DNA of 64,000 nucleotides from Labilithrix sp. (GCA_019637175.1 JAHBWD010000004.1:160689-224688), one strand, 5' to 3'. Shown: positions 32,620 through 41,575, counted from the stretch's first letter. Program-made: numbers and translations. Notes: generated from the sequence alone by a model not told the origin.

Positions 32620-33537
32620 ATGCGCATCGGCGTCTTGCTCGCTTCCCTCTGCCTCGCGGGCTGCGGCTCCGCCAAGACGTCGGGCTTCGAGCAGGCGCCG
32701 CCGGGAGGAGGCAACGGCTTCGGCGACGGCCAGCAAGGCCAGCTCGGCGGCGCCAAGCCCGCGCCCTCGGACGGCAACCAGACGGGATGCAGCGAAGCGG
32801 CGAAGCTCGTGTACGTCGTCTCCGACGGCAACGAGCTCTACAGCTTCGCGCCCGACAAGGTGACCTTCAGCAGAATCGGGACGCTCCGCTGCCCCTCGGG
32901 AGGCGCGACGCCGAACTCGATGGCGATCGATCGCGCGGGCACCGCGTGGGTCAACTTCTCCGACGGCGCGCTCTTCAAGGTGAGCACCGCGGACGCGAGC
33001 TGCGAGGCGACGACGTTCCAGAAAGGCCAGAGCGGATTCGAGCGCTTCGGCATGGCGTTCGCGACCAACTCCGCGTCGACGTCCGACGAGACGCTCTTCG
33101 TCGTCGGCATCGACGGCCCGGGCCAAGGCAAGGGCCTCGCGAAGATCGATCTATCGACGATGAAGCTCACGCTCCTCGGCGACTTCTCGGGCAACCTCGA
33201 AGGCACCGCCGCAGAGCTCACCGGCACGGGCGACGGGCGGCTCTTCGGGTTCTTCACCACGGTGCCCTACGCGACGCTCGCGCAGATCGACATGGCCAGC
33301 GGCGCCACGAACGGCGAAAGAGACCTCGGCGGCGTGAGCACGGGCAACGCGTGGGCGTTCTCGTTCTGGGGCGGCGACTTCTGGTTTTACACTTCGACCG
33401 GGCTCGCCCCTTCGACGGTCACGCGCCTCAAGGCGAGCAGCGACAACTCGATCTCGACCGCCAAGCAGAACGTCGGCAACTTCCGCATCGTCGGCGCGGG
33501 CGTCTCCACGTGCGCCCCGACGGCGCCGCCGCGCTGA
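32620..33537 (+). CDS. Lipoprotein, probable beta-propeller
   Basis: 305 residues. The signal MRIGVLLASLCLAGC gives Cys 15, and a Gly/Pro/Gln-rich linker reaches about 60. The remainder contains strand-turn repeats (LVYVVSDGNELYSFAPDKVTF, NSMAIDRAGTAWVNFSDGAL, TLFVVGIDGPGQGKGLAKID, NAWAFSFWGGDFWFYTSTG) that suggest a propeller of SMP/NHL or YVTN type. Two paired cysteines occur. An upstream in-frame ATG (32578) is disfavoured because the signal peptide starts at 32620. It may be a surface binding protein. It is followed by another lipoprotein gene 54 bases downstream. Confidence 0.7.
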   Translation: MRIGVLLASLCLAGCGSAKTSGFEQAPPGGGNGFGDGQQGQLGGAKPAPSDGNQTGCSEAAKLVYVVSDGNELYSFAPDKVTFSRIGTLRCPSGGATPNSMAIDRAGTAWVNFSDGALFKVSTADASCEATTFQKGQSGFERFGMAFATNSASTSDETLFVVGIDGPGQGKGLAKIDLSTMKLTLLGDFSGNLEGTAAELTGTGDGRLFGFFTTVPYATLAQIDMASGATNGERDLGGVSTGNAWAFSFWGGDFWFYTSTGLAPSTVTRLKASSDNSISTAKQNVGNFRIVGAGVSTCAPTAPPR

Positions 33538-33573
33538 TCGGAGCCCGCGGGGCGCGCACGCGAGCGCGGCGCC

Positions 33574-33582
33574 TGCTACGCT
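33574..33582 (+). promoter_or_regulatory. Extended -10 box for the 33592 gene
   Basis: TGCTACGCT (TG-C-TACGCT) ends 9 bases before the ATG at 33592. The identical nonamer precedes both genes of the divergent pair at 53383/53482. Confidence 0.55.
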
Positions 33583-33591
33583 CTCCCGCGC

Positions 33592-34614
33592 ATGCGGCGG
33601 GCCTTCATGGTGCTCCTCTTGCTCGCGCTGGCCGTCTCCGGCGTCGGCTGCCCGTGCGTGCGCGGCGCGGTGAACGCGAGCCCCGAGCTGCGCTGGTGGC
33701 TCTTCTCCAACTTCGGCGCGTCGAAGATCTGCCCCGAGATGCTCAAGCGCGGCGTTCCCTTGAAGCTCCAGGCGATGGGCAACGCGAGCGTCGGGCGCTT
33801 CTTCCCGACGCAGTGCCACGTGCAGGTCGACGACGCGCGCAAGGCGATCGTGATGAGCGCGGCGGGCACCGGCTACGCGACGCTGCCGTTCACGCGGCGC
33901 GTCGGCTTCTACGTCGGCATGTCGGTCGAGTACCTCCCCGACTTCCGCCTCGAGTCGGACGCCACGTACGTGTGGGGCAAGTTCAGCCGCTTCGTCGCCC
34001 AGCCGGACATGCGCATCGTGGGCGTCGAGAACCCGGTGGTGAACCTCGCGACGCGAACACCGGTCGGTGACGTCGCGACGATCATCGGCAACGGGATCGT
34101 CGCGAGCGAGATCGGGCGAGGCTTCACCGTGGTCCGGCAAGACGACGGCGACGACTTCGCGCTCGGCCACCTCGAGCCGCCGCAGAAGCCTCCGCGTCAG
34201 TTCAAGAGCGGCGAAGACCACGTCGTGCTCGCGAGCGATCTCAGCACCGTGCACGGCAACTCTCGCGAGTACCTCGGCCCCTTCGAGATCACCGGCGGGA
34301 GCTCCGCGCTCTTCTTCCACGGCCGCGTCGACGGCGCGCCGCTCGTCTTCGCGATCGTCGAGCGCTCGGTCGGCGAGGCGTGGCGGCGCTCGTACGAGTC
34401 GGTGCAGCCGATGGGCCCGCCGCCGGGACCGATCATCGGCCAGGGAACGCTCGCGCCCGGCGAAGCGAACCTGAGGTTCCCCGTGCCGGCCGGCACGTAC
34501 TACCTCGTCCTCGAGAACCAAGCCCCGGCGCCGTTCGCGCCGCTCGGCATGCCTCTCCCCGTCCCCGAGCAGATCGCCTACGTCAGCTACAGCATCGAAG
34601 TCGGAGATCGATAG
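33592..34614 (+). CDS. Lipoprotein of unknown function
   Basis: 340 residues. The signal MRRAFMVLLLLALAVSGVGC gives Cys 20. The mature protein has an N-terminal domain with conserved-looking aromatics (ASPELRWWLFSNFGASKICPEM) and a C-terminal beta domain ending AGTYYLVLENQAPAPFAPLG, reminiscent of pre-peptidase or carbohydrate-binding C-terminal domains. An upstream extended -10 box supports the ATG at 33592. A cluster of hairpins follows the stop. I do not recognise a family; it is probably periplasmic or surface-located. Confidence 0.7.
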   Translation: MRRAFMVLLLLALAVSGVGCPCVRGAVNASPELRWWLFSNFGASKICPEMLKRGVPLKLQAMGNASVGRFFPTQCHVQVDDARKAIVMSAAGTGYATLPFTRRVGFYVGMSVEYLPDFRLESDATYVWGKFSRFVAQPDMRIVGVENPVVNLATRTPVGDVATIIGNGIVASEIGRGFTVVRQDDGDDFALGHLEPPQKPPRQFKSGEDHVVLASDLSTVHGNSREYLGPFEITGGSSALFFHGRVDGAPLVFAIVERSVGEAWRRSYESVQPMGPPPGPIIGQGTLAPGEANLRFPVPAGTYYLVLENQAPAPFAPLGMPLPVPEQIAYVSYSIEVGDR

Positions 34615-34641
34615 GAGAGGAGCTCAGAGAAGCAGAGCCCG

Positions 34642-34686
34642 CGGCGCGCTCTGCGCGCCGTTGCGCCGAAGGCGCATACGCCGGCC
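34642..34686. terminator. Cluster of GC-rich hairpins between convergent genes
   Basis: CGGCGCGC-TCT-GCGCGCCG (34642-34660) is a perfect 8-base stem with a 3-base loop. TGCGCC-GAA-GGCGCA (34662-34676) is a 6-base stem, and a GCCGGC element follows. No T-run is present, but stacked stable stems between two stops are consistent with a bidirectional terminator. Confidence 0.55.
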
Positions 34687-34720
34687 CCGATGGAACGGCA
34701 GCCGGCGGAAGCCCCACAAA

Positions 34721-35602
34721 TCAGAGCGTGTTGGTCGTGTCTTTGATCGCGTCGGCGAGGACCTTCTCGGCGTCGGTCGACTTGGTGCTCTTCTTCTCGG
34801 GCTTCGGCGCAGGCTCCGACTTGGCGACGGGCTCGGGCGCGGGCTTCGGCTCGGCGACCGGCTTGACGCCCATCGCGAGGACGCCCTTCGCGGGCGCGTG
34901 CGCCACGGGGCGCGCGCCCTTGCTACCGTGCTTGGACTTGGCGGGCTCGTTCTTCGCCGTCTTCGACTCCTTCGCGTCCTTCGCGTCGGCGACAGGCGCC
35001 GCGGGCGCAGGCGCGACCGGAGCCGGCGCGACGACGACAGGCTGCGCGGTCGGCAGGACGACCGGGGCGGGCGCGACGATCGCGTTCGGCGCGTTCGGCG
35101 CGACGACCGCGTTGGCGGGCGCGGCGATCCTGAGCGAAGGCTGGACGGGAACGGGGACCGGCGCGACCGCGGGCGCCGTTTGCTCGGCCTGCGAAGCCGC
35201 AGCCGCCGCGCGCGACGAGCGACGCGCATCCATGCCGATGCCGAGCACGCCACCGAGGATCGCGCCCGTGAGCGCGATCATGACGCCCCACTTCATGCTC
35301 GGCTTCTCGCGCACGAGCACCGTCGGCGCGCCACGATACGAGCCGGTCGACGCGAGGTGACGCTCCGAGGACATGGCGATCGGCGCGAGCGAGTTCGGCG
35401 ACGGGGGAACCGTGATCTCGCCGTACGCGTGCGGGTTCGACGCGTAGCCGTACGGCGTCGGGGCCGCATGGCGGGCGAACACCGGCGCGCGGGGCGCCGG
35501 CGGAATCGGTGTGCTCGCGTAGCCGGGCTGAACAGCCTCGAAGTCTCCGGAACGGAGGAAGTACTCATCGGGCGGCGGGGGGCGTTTCGAGAACGGCAGC
35601 AC
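34721..35602 (-). CDS. Single-pass membrane protein with Pro/Ala/Lys-rich exterior
   Basis: 293 residues from GTG. A cytoplasmic Pro/Tyr-rich N-terminus (about 100 residues) is followed by one membrane helix (MKWGVMIALTGAILGGVLGIG, about 103-123). A long low-complexity Ala/Pro/Val/Lys tail resembles the periplasm-spanning linkers of TonB-like proteins. There is no signal peptide or enzyme domain. The gene is preceded by a 153-base gap and ends against the hairpin cluster. It could be an energy-coupling or kinase-associated adaptor; low complexity makes any homology call weak. Confidence 0.6.
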   Translation of the reverse strand: MLPFSKRPPPPDEYFLRSGDFEAVQPGYASTPIPPAPRAPVFARHAAPTPYGYASNPHAYGEITVPPSPNSLAPIAMSSERHLASTGSYRGAPTVLVREKPSMKWGVMIALTGAILGGVLGIGMDARRSSRAAAAASQAEQTAPAVAPVPVPVQPSLRIAAPANAVVAPNAPNAIVAPAPVVLPTAQPVVVAPAPVAPAPAAPVADAKDAKESKTAKNEPAKSKHGSKGARPVAHAPAKGVLAMGVKPVAEPKPAPEPVAKSEPAPKPEKKSTKSTDAEKVLADAIKDTTNTL

Positions 35603-35755
35603 GTCGAGCTTCCCTGCGAAACCCGAGCCAGGCCCCTCGGGCCACCTTGCGGGGCTATTTCATCCTGCGGTTCCGGCCTTGATGGACACCTGGGGGAAAA
35701 GCGATCCACGTGGCTGGTGTGCGTCTTGCTGCTACCTGGCCGATGTCTCCATGCA

Positions 35756-36685
35756 TCAGCGCATCGGCCGCGGGAACGCTTGGCGGTAGGCGCGCATCGC
35801 ACCCTTTTCGTCGATCTCGAACGCGAAGCCCGTCGCCTTTCGAAACGCGGTGCCGTCGACCGTGACCGGATACTTGATGTGCTCGAGCGCGCCCGCCGGC
35901 AGCTTCGGGAGGCCGAGGCGACCGAGCATGGTCGAGAAGACGATCTCGGGCAGCGGCACGTTCGTGCGGCCCGTCTCGCGGATGACGACCGACAGCGGCA
36001 CCGGCTGCGGCCCCGCGACGTTGAAGACGCCGCGCGGTCGTTTGTCGAGCGAGAGGCAGAGCGCGCTCACGACGTCTTGCTCGTGCATGAAGTGGAAGAG
36101 CGGATCGAACCCGAGCAGCGTGGGCACGCGCGCGCCGCGCAAGAACGTCGCGAGCGTTCCGTGCCCGGTCGGTCCGAGCGTGTAGACCATGCGCAGCACC
36201 GACGTCGTGAAGCTCGGATAGCGCCAGAGCGCGGAGCCCGCATAGAGATCGGCGGCGACGAGATCGGCGAGCTCGGGGAACGACGCGAGCCCCATCGGCG
36301 GCTCGTCTTCGCTGTGAAAGAGCGGCGAGTCGGCGGCCGCGCCGTAATAGGTGTGGCGACCGACGAAGATCACGTGCTCGACGCCGTACGTGTGCGAGTG
36401 CTCGAAGACGGCGCGCGTCCCGCCGAGGTTGATGCGGTAGCGATCTTCGCTCTGCACCACGAGGTGCGTGACCGTCGCCATGTGGATCACGGCCTGCGGC
36501 CTCACCCTGCGGAACACGTCTTCGGCGGCGCGCTTGCGGATGTCGACCTCGTGCATCTCGACGCCCGGCGGCGCGTCGCGGAACGGACGGCGGTCGATGC
36601 CGATGACGTCGTGCCCCAACGTGATCAGCCGATCGGCGAGCATCTTCCCGAGGCGGCCGGCGATGCCGGGAACGAGCACCCTCAT
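35756..36685 (-). CDS. NAD(P)-dependent epimerase/dehydratase (extended SDR)
   Basis: 309 residues. The Rossmann motif GIAGRLGK (GxxGxxG) is at residues 7-14, the acidic residue after strand 2 is in VIGIDRRPF, and VIHMATVTHL corresponds to the strand 4 motif. The usual catalytic YxxxK is not evident; YYGAAADS occupies the region. A substrate-binding segment follows. Extended SDRs oxidise, reduce or epimerise sugar nucleotides or sterol-like substrates. The ATG overlaps the stop of the acyltransferase gene by 4 bases, so lipid or glycolipid metabolism is plausible. Confidence 0.8.
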   Translation of the reverse strand: MRVLVPGIAGRLGKMLADRLITLGHDVIGIDRRPFRDAPPGVEMHEVDIRKRAAEDVFRRVRPQAVIHMATVTHLVVQSEDRYRINLGGTRAVFEHSHTYGVEHVIFVGRHTYYGAAADSPLFHSEDEPPMGLASFPELADLVAADLYAGSALWRYPSFTTSVLRMVYTLGPTGHGTLATFLRGARVPTLLGFDPLFHFMHEQDVVSALCLSLDKRPRGVFNVAGPQPVPLSVVIRETGRTNVPLPEIVFSTMLGRLGLPKLPAGALEHIKYPVTVDGTAFRKATGFAFEIDEKGAMRAYRQAFPRPMR

Positions 36686-37578
36686 CGCGCGTCTCGCTCC
36701 CATCCCGACGCGCCGAGATCTCTCGGCAGGCTCGGGATCTCTCCGCGACGGCGCTTGCGCCCGAGATCGATGAGCCCGGCGATCCGCGCCTTGACCTTGT
36801 CGACGTGCGCGAAGACGGTCTCGTCGTCTTCGGCGCCGGTGCCCTCGAAGATCATCGGCGGCGAGTAGTAAACCTCGAGCTTCGCCGGCAAGGGGACGGC
36901 GACGATCCACGGCGTGATCGGAATGTACGGCACGCCGAAGAGGCGGCCGATCGAGACGGCGTTCATCACCGTGGGCACCGCCTCGCCGCCGCCGAGGAAC
37001 GCGAACGGGACGATCGGCGTCTTCATCTTCATCGCGAGTCGCACGAAGCCCGATCCGAACTGCACGAGCGAGTAGCGCTCCTTGTAGAGCTTCGCCGTGC
37101 CGCGCGCGCCTTCGGGGAAGACCATGAGCATGCGATCGTCGGCGAGGAGGCGCTCGGCGTGCTCCGGCAGGCCCGTGAGGTGCCCGAGCCGGCTCGTCAT
37201 CTGCGACGCGAACGGGAGCTTGTTGAGAAACTTCTCGGCCATCCCCTGCGCGAGCCGCGGCGGATCCATCTCGAAGAACTGCGAGGCGATCACCATCGCG
37301 CCGTCGAGCGCGAAGCCGCCGGAGTGGTTGCCGACGAGCATCACGCGCCCGTGCCGGGGCACGTTCTCGATCCCGTGCGACTCGACCGAGAAGTAATGCT
37401 TGAAGAAGAACTTGAGGGCGGTGAAGAACGGCCCGAGGTACGCCTTCGAGATCCCGTATCGATCGACCCCGTAGTCGTTGAAGGGGATCTCGAGCCGCTC
37501 GAGGCGCTCTCTGACCTCGGGGTCGACGGGAGCCCTCACGGAAGCCTTCAGAGCCTTCAGCCACGAGGACGTGCTCAC
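36682..37578 (-). CDS. PlsC-like acyltransferase (LPLAT family)
   Basis: 298 residues from GTG. The family motifs are NHSGGFALDG (NHxxxxD, block I) and FPEGARGTAK (block III). The spacing is like bacterial relatives of diacylglycerol acyltransferase and tafazzin rather than core PlsC (the N-terminal 70 residues precede the first block). The enzyme would transfer an acyl group to a lysolipid or alcohol at the inner membrane. It is coupled (4-base overlap) to the SDR gene. A TAGGCT box ends 9 bases before the GTG. Confidence 0.85.
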   Translation of the reverse strand: MSTSSWLKALKASVRAPVDPEVRERLERLEIPFNDYGVDRYGISKAYLGPFFTALKFFFKHYFSVESHGIENVPRHGRVMLVGNHSGGFALDGAMVIASQFFEMDPPRLAQGMAEKFLNKLPFASQMTSRLGHLTGLPEHAERLLADDRMLMVFPEGARGTAKLYKERYSLVQFGSGFVRLAMKMKTPIVPFAFLGGGEAVPTVMNAVSIGRLFGVPYIPITPWIVAVPLPAKLEVYYSPPMIFEGTGAEDDETVFAHVDKVKARIAGLIDLGRKRRRGEIPSLPRDLGASGWERDAR

Positions 37579-37587
37579 GGTGGTGGC

Positions 37588-37593
37588 AGCCTA
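37588..37593 (-). promoter_or_regulatory. -10 box for the acyltransferase-SDR operon
   Basis: TAGGCT on the minus strand ends 9 bases before the GTG at 37578, back-to-back with the promoter of the gene at 37651. Confidence 0.45.
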
Positions 37594-37611
37594 CCGGATC
37601 TCCGTGCACGG

Positions 37612-37641
37612 TTGACAGGCCCGAGGGGCTCGCGCGACAAC
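37612..37641 (+). promoter_or_regulatory. -35/-10 promoter for the M49-like lipoprotein
   Basis: TTGACA (37612-37617), an 18-base spacer and GACAAC (37636-37641), ending 9 bases before the ATG at 37651. It is the clearest full sigma-70-type promoter in the window. Confidence 0.55.
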
Positions 37642-37650
37642 CGGTCGGCC

Positions 37651-39783
37651 ATGAAGACGATCCCGGGCACGGTCTTGACGCCCCTCTTCGCCGGTCTCGT
37701 TGGTCTGAGCGCGCTCGGATGCGAGAAGAAGCCGCCTCCGCCGACGCCCACGCCGGTGACCTCGGCCCCGACGCCGGCGGCAGGCGACGCGGCCGCGGGC
37801 GACGCCGCCGCGCCCCGCCCGCCGGGCGCGAAGCTCGGCGTCGCGCGCGCCGACTTCAACCGCCTGGCCGTCGAGCTCGCGATGCCGCTCTTCTGGCGGG
37901 AAGACGCGAACAAAGACGGCGTCCTCGACGTCGACGAGCTCGCGGTCTACTGGGGGCTCGTCCCCGGCGCGAAGCTCGTCGACTACGTCGGCAAAGACGG
38001 CTTCACCCAGCAGGCGCAAGACGCGTTCGACGGCATCGTCAAGCGCGCCAAGGAGGCCGCGCCGCCCGCCGGCCTCGATCCGAAGGAGATCGCGCGCCGC
38101 GACGCGGTGAAGAAGGAGCTCGCGCAGGGTCGCGTCACGCTCGTCGAGACGGATCTGTCGAAGGCGCCCGCCGAAGACAAGCGCTTCGTCGACTTCGTGT
38201 CGCAGGCGGCGCTGCTCATCGAGAAGCTCTACGCGAAGCAGGAAGGCGTCTCCGAGCTGAAGTCGAAGATCGACGACGGCGACACGCTGAGCCGATCGCT
38301 CTTCTTCCGCAACCAGGGCCCGAAGTGCGAGGCGCCGCAGACGCAGAACGATCCGGCGTGCGGCGCGATCGCGGATCTCCCGAAGGGCAAGCTCTCGGGC
38401 CTCTACCCCGCGGCGCTGCTCGCGAAGCCGGGCTTCTGCGACGAGCTCACGAAGAAAGACACGCTGCCCGACAAAGACGATCCGGAGAAGAACAAGCGCC
38501 TCATGGCGCCGTTCACCGTGGTCGCCGCCGACGCCGAGAAGAAAGACGCCTTCAAGGCGGTGCCGTACCACGACGCGTTCAAAGACGACGTGCTCGCGAT
38601 CAGCGGGCAGCTCAAGGCCGCGGCCGAGGCGCTCGGCGACAAAGAGCCCGCGCTCAAGGCCTACCTGCTCGCGGCCGCGCAGGCGTTCACGGACGACAAG
38701 TGGTGGCCGGCCGACGAGGCCTGGGCGAAGATGGACGCGAAGAACTCGAAGTACTACCTCCGCGTCGCGCCCGACGAGGTGTACCGCGAGCCGTGCAGCA
38801 CGAAGGCGCTCTATCACGTGAGCTTCGGCGTCATCAACCAGGGCTCGGTGAAGTGGCAGGAGAAGCTCGATCCGCTCAAGACCGAGATGGAGAAGACGCT
38901 CGCCGAGCTCGCGGGCCCGCCGTACAGGGCGCGCGAGGTGAGCTTCAAGCTGCCCGACTTCATGGACGTGGCGCTCAACGCCGGCGACTCGCGTCCGCCT
39001 TCGGGCGCGACGATCGGCCAGTCTTTGCCGAACTTCGGTCCGGTGGCGAACGAAGGGCGCGGCCGCACGGTCGCGATGACGAGCTTCTATACGGATCCCG
39101 ACAGCATCGAGGCGCTCAAGGGCACGACCGAGTCGCTCTTCTGCAAGGACACGTTCGCGAGGTACACGACCGATCGCGAGCCGCAGCTGATGAGCACCGT
39201 GCTCCACGAGGCGGCGCACAACCTCGGGCCGGCGCACCAATACAAGGTGAACGGGAAGACCGATCGCGAGGTCTTCGGCGGGCCGCTCGCGAGCACGCTC
39301 GAGGAGCTCAAGGCGCAGACCGCGGCGCTCTTCTTCACCGACTGGCTCGTCGAGAAGAAGCAGATCACCGCCGACGAAGCGGAGAAGGCGCACGTGCGCG
39401 ACATCGTCTGGGCCTTCGGCCACATCTCGCGCGGCATGTACGACGACGACAAGCACCCGCGGAACTACAGCCAGCTCGCCGCGATCCAGCTCGGGTGGCT
39501 GATGAAGAACGGCGCCGTCACCTGGAAGGCCGACGAGACGGCCGCGAACGGCAAAGACAAGGGCTGCTTCTCGCTCGCGCTCGACAAGTTCCCCGCGCAG
39601 GTCAAGGCGCTCATGATCGAGGTGGCGCAGATCAAGGGCAAGGGCGACAAGGGCCGCGCCGAGAAGTTGATCAAGGAGTACGTCGACGTCACCGGCGACA
39701 AGAAGAAGGTGCACGAGGTCATCACCGAGCGCGTGCTCCGATCGCCCAAGCCGAGCTTCGTCTATTCGATCAAGCTCGACTGA
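37651..39783 (+). CDS. Zinc metallopeptidase lipoprotein, M49-like, with EF-hand
   Basis: 710 residues. The signal peptide (LFAGLVGLSALGC) gives Cys 24, followed by a Pro/Thr/Ala linker. A canonical EF-hand loop DANKDGVLDVDE occupies 85-96. The zinc motif is HEAAH at 519-523 (VLHEAAHNLGPAHQ), with a likely third ligand in STLEELKAQ (about 558), the gluzincin arrangement of dipeptidyl-peptidase III (M49) relatives. M49 proper has HExxxH, whereas this has HExxH, so it is a variant or sister family. It is predicted to be lipid-anchored outside the cytoplasm and possibly calcium-dependent. It converges with the next gene, 3 bases between stops. Confidence 0.75.
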   Translation: MKTIPGTVLTPLFAGLVGLSALGCEKKPPPPTPTPVTSAPTPAAGDAAAGDAAAPRPPGAKLGVARADFNRLAVELAMPLFWREDANKDGVLDVDELAVYWGLVPGAKLVDYVGKDGFTQQAQDAFDGIVKRAKEAAPPAGLDPKEIARRDAVKKELAQGRVTLVETDLSKAPAEDKRFVDFVSQAALLIEKLYAKQEGVSELKSKIDDGDTLSRSLFFRNQGPKCEAPQTQNDPACGAIADLPKGKLSGLYPAALLAKPGFCDELTKKDTLPDKDDPEKNKRLMAPFTVVAADAEKKDAFKAVPYHDAFKDDVLAISGQLKAAAEALGDKEPALKAYLLAAAQAFTDDKWWPADEAWAKMDAKNSKYYLRVAPDEVYREPCSTKALYHVSFGVINQGSVKWQEKLDPLKTEMEKTLAELAGPPYRAREVSFKLPDFMDVALNAGDSRPPSGATIGQSLPNFGPVANEGRGRTVAMTSFYTDPDSIEALKGTTESLFCKDTFARYTTDREPQLMSTVLHEAAHNLGPAHQYKVNGKTDREVFGGPLASTLEELKAQTAALFFTDWLVEKKQITADEAEKAHVRDIVWAFGHISRGMYDDDKHPRNYSQLAAIQLGWLMKNGAVTWKADETAANGKDKGCFSLALDKFPAQVKALMIEVAQIKGKGDKGRAEKLIKEYVDVTGDKKKVHEVITERVLRSPKPSFVYSIKLD

Positions 39784-39786
39784 CGG

Positions 39787-40584
39787 TCATCGCACTTCGA
39801 CCGTCAGGTTGTCGACGCGGACGCGCCACTCGCCGTTCACGTTCGACATGCTCTGGTCGCCGAGGAAGAAGGCGGGCACGTCGGTGAGCGCGGTGGCCTC
39901 GAAGGTGTTGCTGCCCACGAGGTTGCCGTCGACGCGAAGCTCGGTGGGCGCGGTCGCGCCCTCGATGCGGCTCGTCCATCGCAGGTGGATCCACGCGCCG
40001 GCGGCGACCGTGACGCCGGCGATCGTCGTTTCGCGCGGAGGAGCGCCGGCGGTGTCTTCGTCCCACGAGGCCGTGCCGTCGGGGTTGAGCTGGAGGCCGA
40101 CCTCCGCGCCGCCCGACACCACGGTGAGGAGATCGAAGCTCGATCCCTGGCCCATTTGGTCGACGCGAACGTCGAGCTCGATCGTCACGTCGGTCGTCGC
40201 GGGCGCGAGCACGCGGCGAAGAGACGCGCCGGTGCTCCTCGACGACGGCGGAACGGTGAAGAGCACGGCGCTCGGCGCGGAGCGGACCTCGGCGCCGTCG
40301 AGGCGCACGGTGGCCCCGCGGCGCTCGTTGATCTCGAACGCGTCCGCGAGCGCGCCTTGATCGAAGTCGGCGCAGAAGACGCCCGACGGCGCGCTCGCGC
40401 AGAACCCTCCGCCGGCCTCGACGCCCGCGTCGGGCGCGGGCCCGCTCTCCTCGACGAGGGGACCGCCGTCGTCGACGACCGCAGGCTCGTCCGGCTCGGA
40501 GAAACCGTCGAGCGACGTGAAGAGCGCGCACCCGCTGAGCGCCGTCAACGCGGCGATCCCTCTCGCGATGCTCGCCGCGCGCAT
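39787..40584 (-). CDS. Lipoprotein with concanavalin A-like (LamG-type) domain
   Basis: 265 residues. The signal MRAASIARGIAALTALSGC gives Cys 19 and an Asp/Glu/Pro linker reaches about 58. The remainder (FCADFDQGALADAFEINERRG, DVTIELDVRVDQMGQGSSFDLL, AAGAWIHLRWTSRIEG, LRVDGNLVGSNTF, WRVRVDNLTVEVR) is the jelly-roll pattern of LamG/concanavalin-like carbohydrate-binding domains. It is predicted to be surface-anchored. The ATG at 40584 is supported by a -10 box 6 bases upstream. No catalytic residues are visible. Confidence 0.75.
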   Translation of the reverse strand: MRAASIARGIAALTALSGCALFTSLDGFSEPDEPAVVDDGGPLVEESGPAPDAGVEAGGGFCASAPSGVFCADFDQGALADAFEINERRGATVRLDGAEVRSAPSAVLFTVPPSSRSTGASLRRVLAPATTDVTIELDVRVDQMGQGSSFDLLTVVSGGAEVGLQLNPDGTASWDEDTAGAPPRETTIAGVTVAAGAWIHLRWTSRIEGATAPTELRVDGNLVGSNTFEATALTDVPAFFLGDQSMSNVNGEWRVRVDNLTVEVR

Positions 40585-40590
40585 CTCCGC

Positions 40591-40596
40591 ATCGTA
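40591..40596 (-). promoter_or_regulatory. -10 box for the LamG-like lipoprotein
   Basis: TACGAT on the minus strand ends 6 bases before the ATG at 40584. Confidence 0.45.
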
Positions 40597-40684
40597 ACGC
40601 GATGCGCGCTGCGGCCCCAGTCCTCGCGTGCGGCCGTCGGCGAATGTAGGCCTCCGACGACTTCTCGAAGCCCCCACGGACGCT

Positions 40685-40690
40685 TAAGAT
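40685..40690 (+). promoter_or_regulatory. -10 box for aat
   Basis: TAAGAT ends 7 bases before the GTG at 40698; no Shine-Dalgarno lies between them. Confidence 0.5.
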
Positions 40691-40697
40691 CGACGGC

Positions 40698-41408
40698 GTG
40701 AACACACCCTTCCCGCCGGTCGAGCCGCCGCGCACGCGGGTTCGGTTTCCCGATCCGAGGCGGCCGCGCTCGCCCGAAGTGCTGGCGATGGGGTGCGACT
40801 TCAGCCCGGGCACGCTCTTGCACGCGTACCGCAGCGGCATCTTTCCCTGGCCGCACGGCGACGCGAGAGACGACGGCGCGCCGCTCGTTTTGTGGTTCTC
40901 GCCCGATCCGCGCACCGTGTTCCCGCTCGACGCGCCGCCGCACTGGTCGCGGAGCTTGCGGCGGACGCTGCGGCGTCATCCGTACGAGGTGACGGTCGAC
41001 GCCGACTTCCCCGAGGTCATGCGGATGTGCGGCGAGACGCGGGCGAACAACACGTGGATCATCCCCGAGCTCGTCGCGGGCTACGTGCGCCTCCACGAGC
41101 TCGGGTGGGCGCACAGCGTCGAGGTCTGGGAGACGACGGGCGCGAAGCGCACGCTCGTCGGCGGCATCTACGGCGTGGCGATCGGCGGGATGTTCGCCGG
41201 CGAGTCGATGTTCCACGTGCGGACCGACGCCTCGAAGATCGCCTTCGCTTCCCTGGTCGCGCGACTCCAGCAGGCGGGCTTCGCCCTCTTCGACGTGCAG
41301 GTCCAGAACCCGCACCTCGAGTCGCTCGGCTGCGTGGAGATCGCGCGGAGCGAATACCTCGTTCGACTCGAGCAGGCGCTCGCGCTCAGCCCGCGAATAT
41401 CGAAATGA
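40698..41408 (+). CDS. aat: Leucyl/phenylalanyl-tRNA--protein transferase
   Basis: 236 residues, GTG start. It contains the family signatures LLHAYRSGIFPWP, WFSPDPRTVFPLD, NNTWIIPELVAGYVRLHELGWAHSVEVW (in overlapping pieces) and LVGGIYGVAIGGMFAGESMFH, with length typical for Aat. The enzyme transfers Leu or Phe from aminoacyl-tRNA to proteins bearing N-terminal Arg or Lys, marking them for ClpS/ClpAP degradation in the cytoplasm. clpS or clpA is not adjacent in this window. The -10 box directly before the GTG suggests a leaderless message. An RpoD-family gene follows after 276 bases. Confidence 0.95.
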   Translation: MNTPFPPVEPPRTRVRFPDPRRPRSPEVLAMGCDFSPGTLLHAYRSGIFPWPHGDARDDGAPLVLWFSPDPRTVFPLDAPPHWSRSLRRTLRRHPYEVTVDADFPEVMRMCGETRANNTWIIPELVAGYVRLHELGWAHSVEVWETTGAKRTLVGGIYGVAIGGMFAGESMFHVRTDASKIAFASLVARLQQAGFALFDVQVQNPHLESLGCVEIARSEYLVRLEQALALSPRISK

Positions 41409-41431
41409 TCGAATTCATGCCTGAGCTCGAT

Positions 41432-41575
41432 CCGCCCGATTTTGCGCGGTAAACGAGGTCCGGTTCGCAGCCTGCTGCGCGCTCGAGCCGCACTTCTACA
41501 TGTACGGCGATCTCCGACTTTGGCCCGTTCGCCATGGACGTGCCAGACTTTACGTGGGCACGCAAAATCGGGCGG
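41432..41575. repeat. 15-base inverted repeat with 114-base spacer upstream of the sigma-factor gene
   Basis: CCGCCCGATTTTGCG (41432-41446) recurs as its exact complement at 41561-41575. The spacer contains further short dyads (GTGCC/GGCAC). In RNA the arms could pair and expose a structured 5' region, or be two sites for one regulator. The left arm lies just after the aat stop. Confidence 0.5.
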
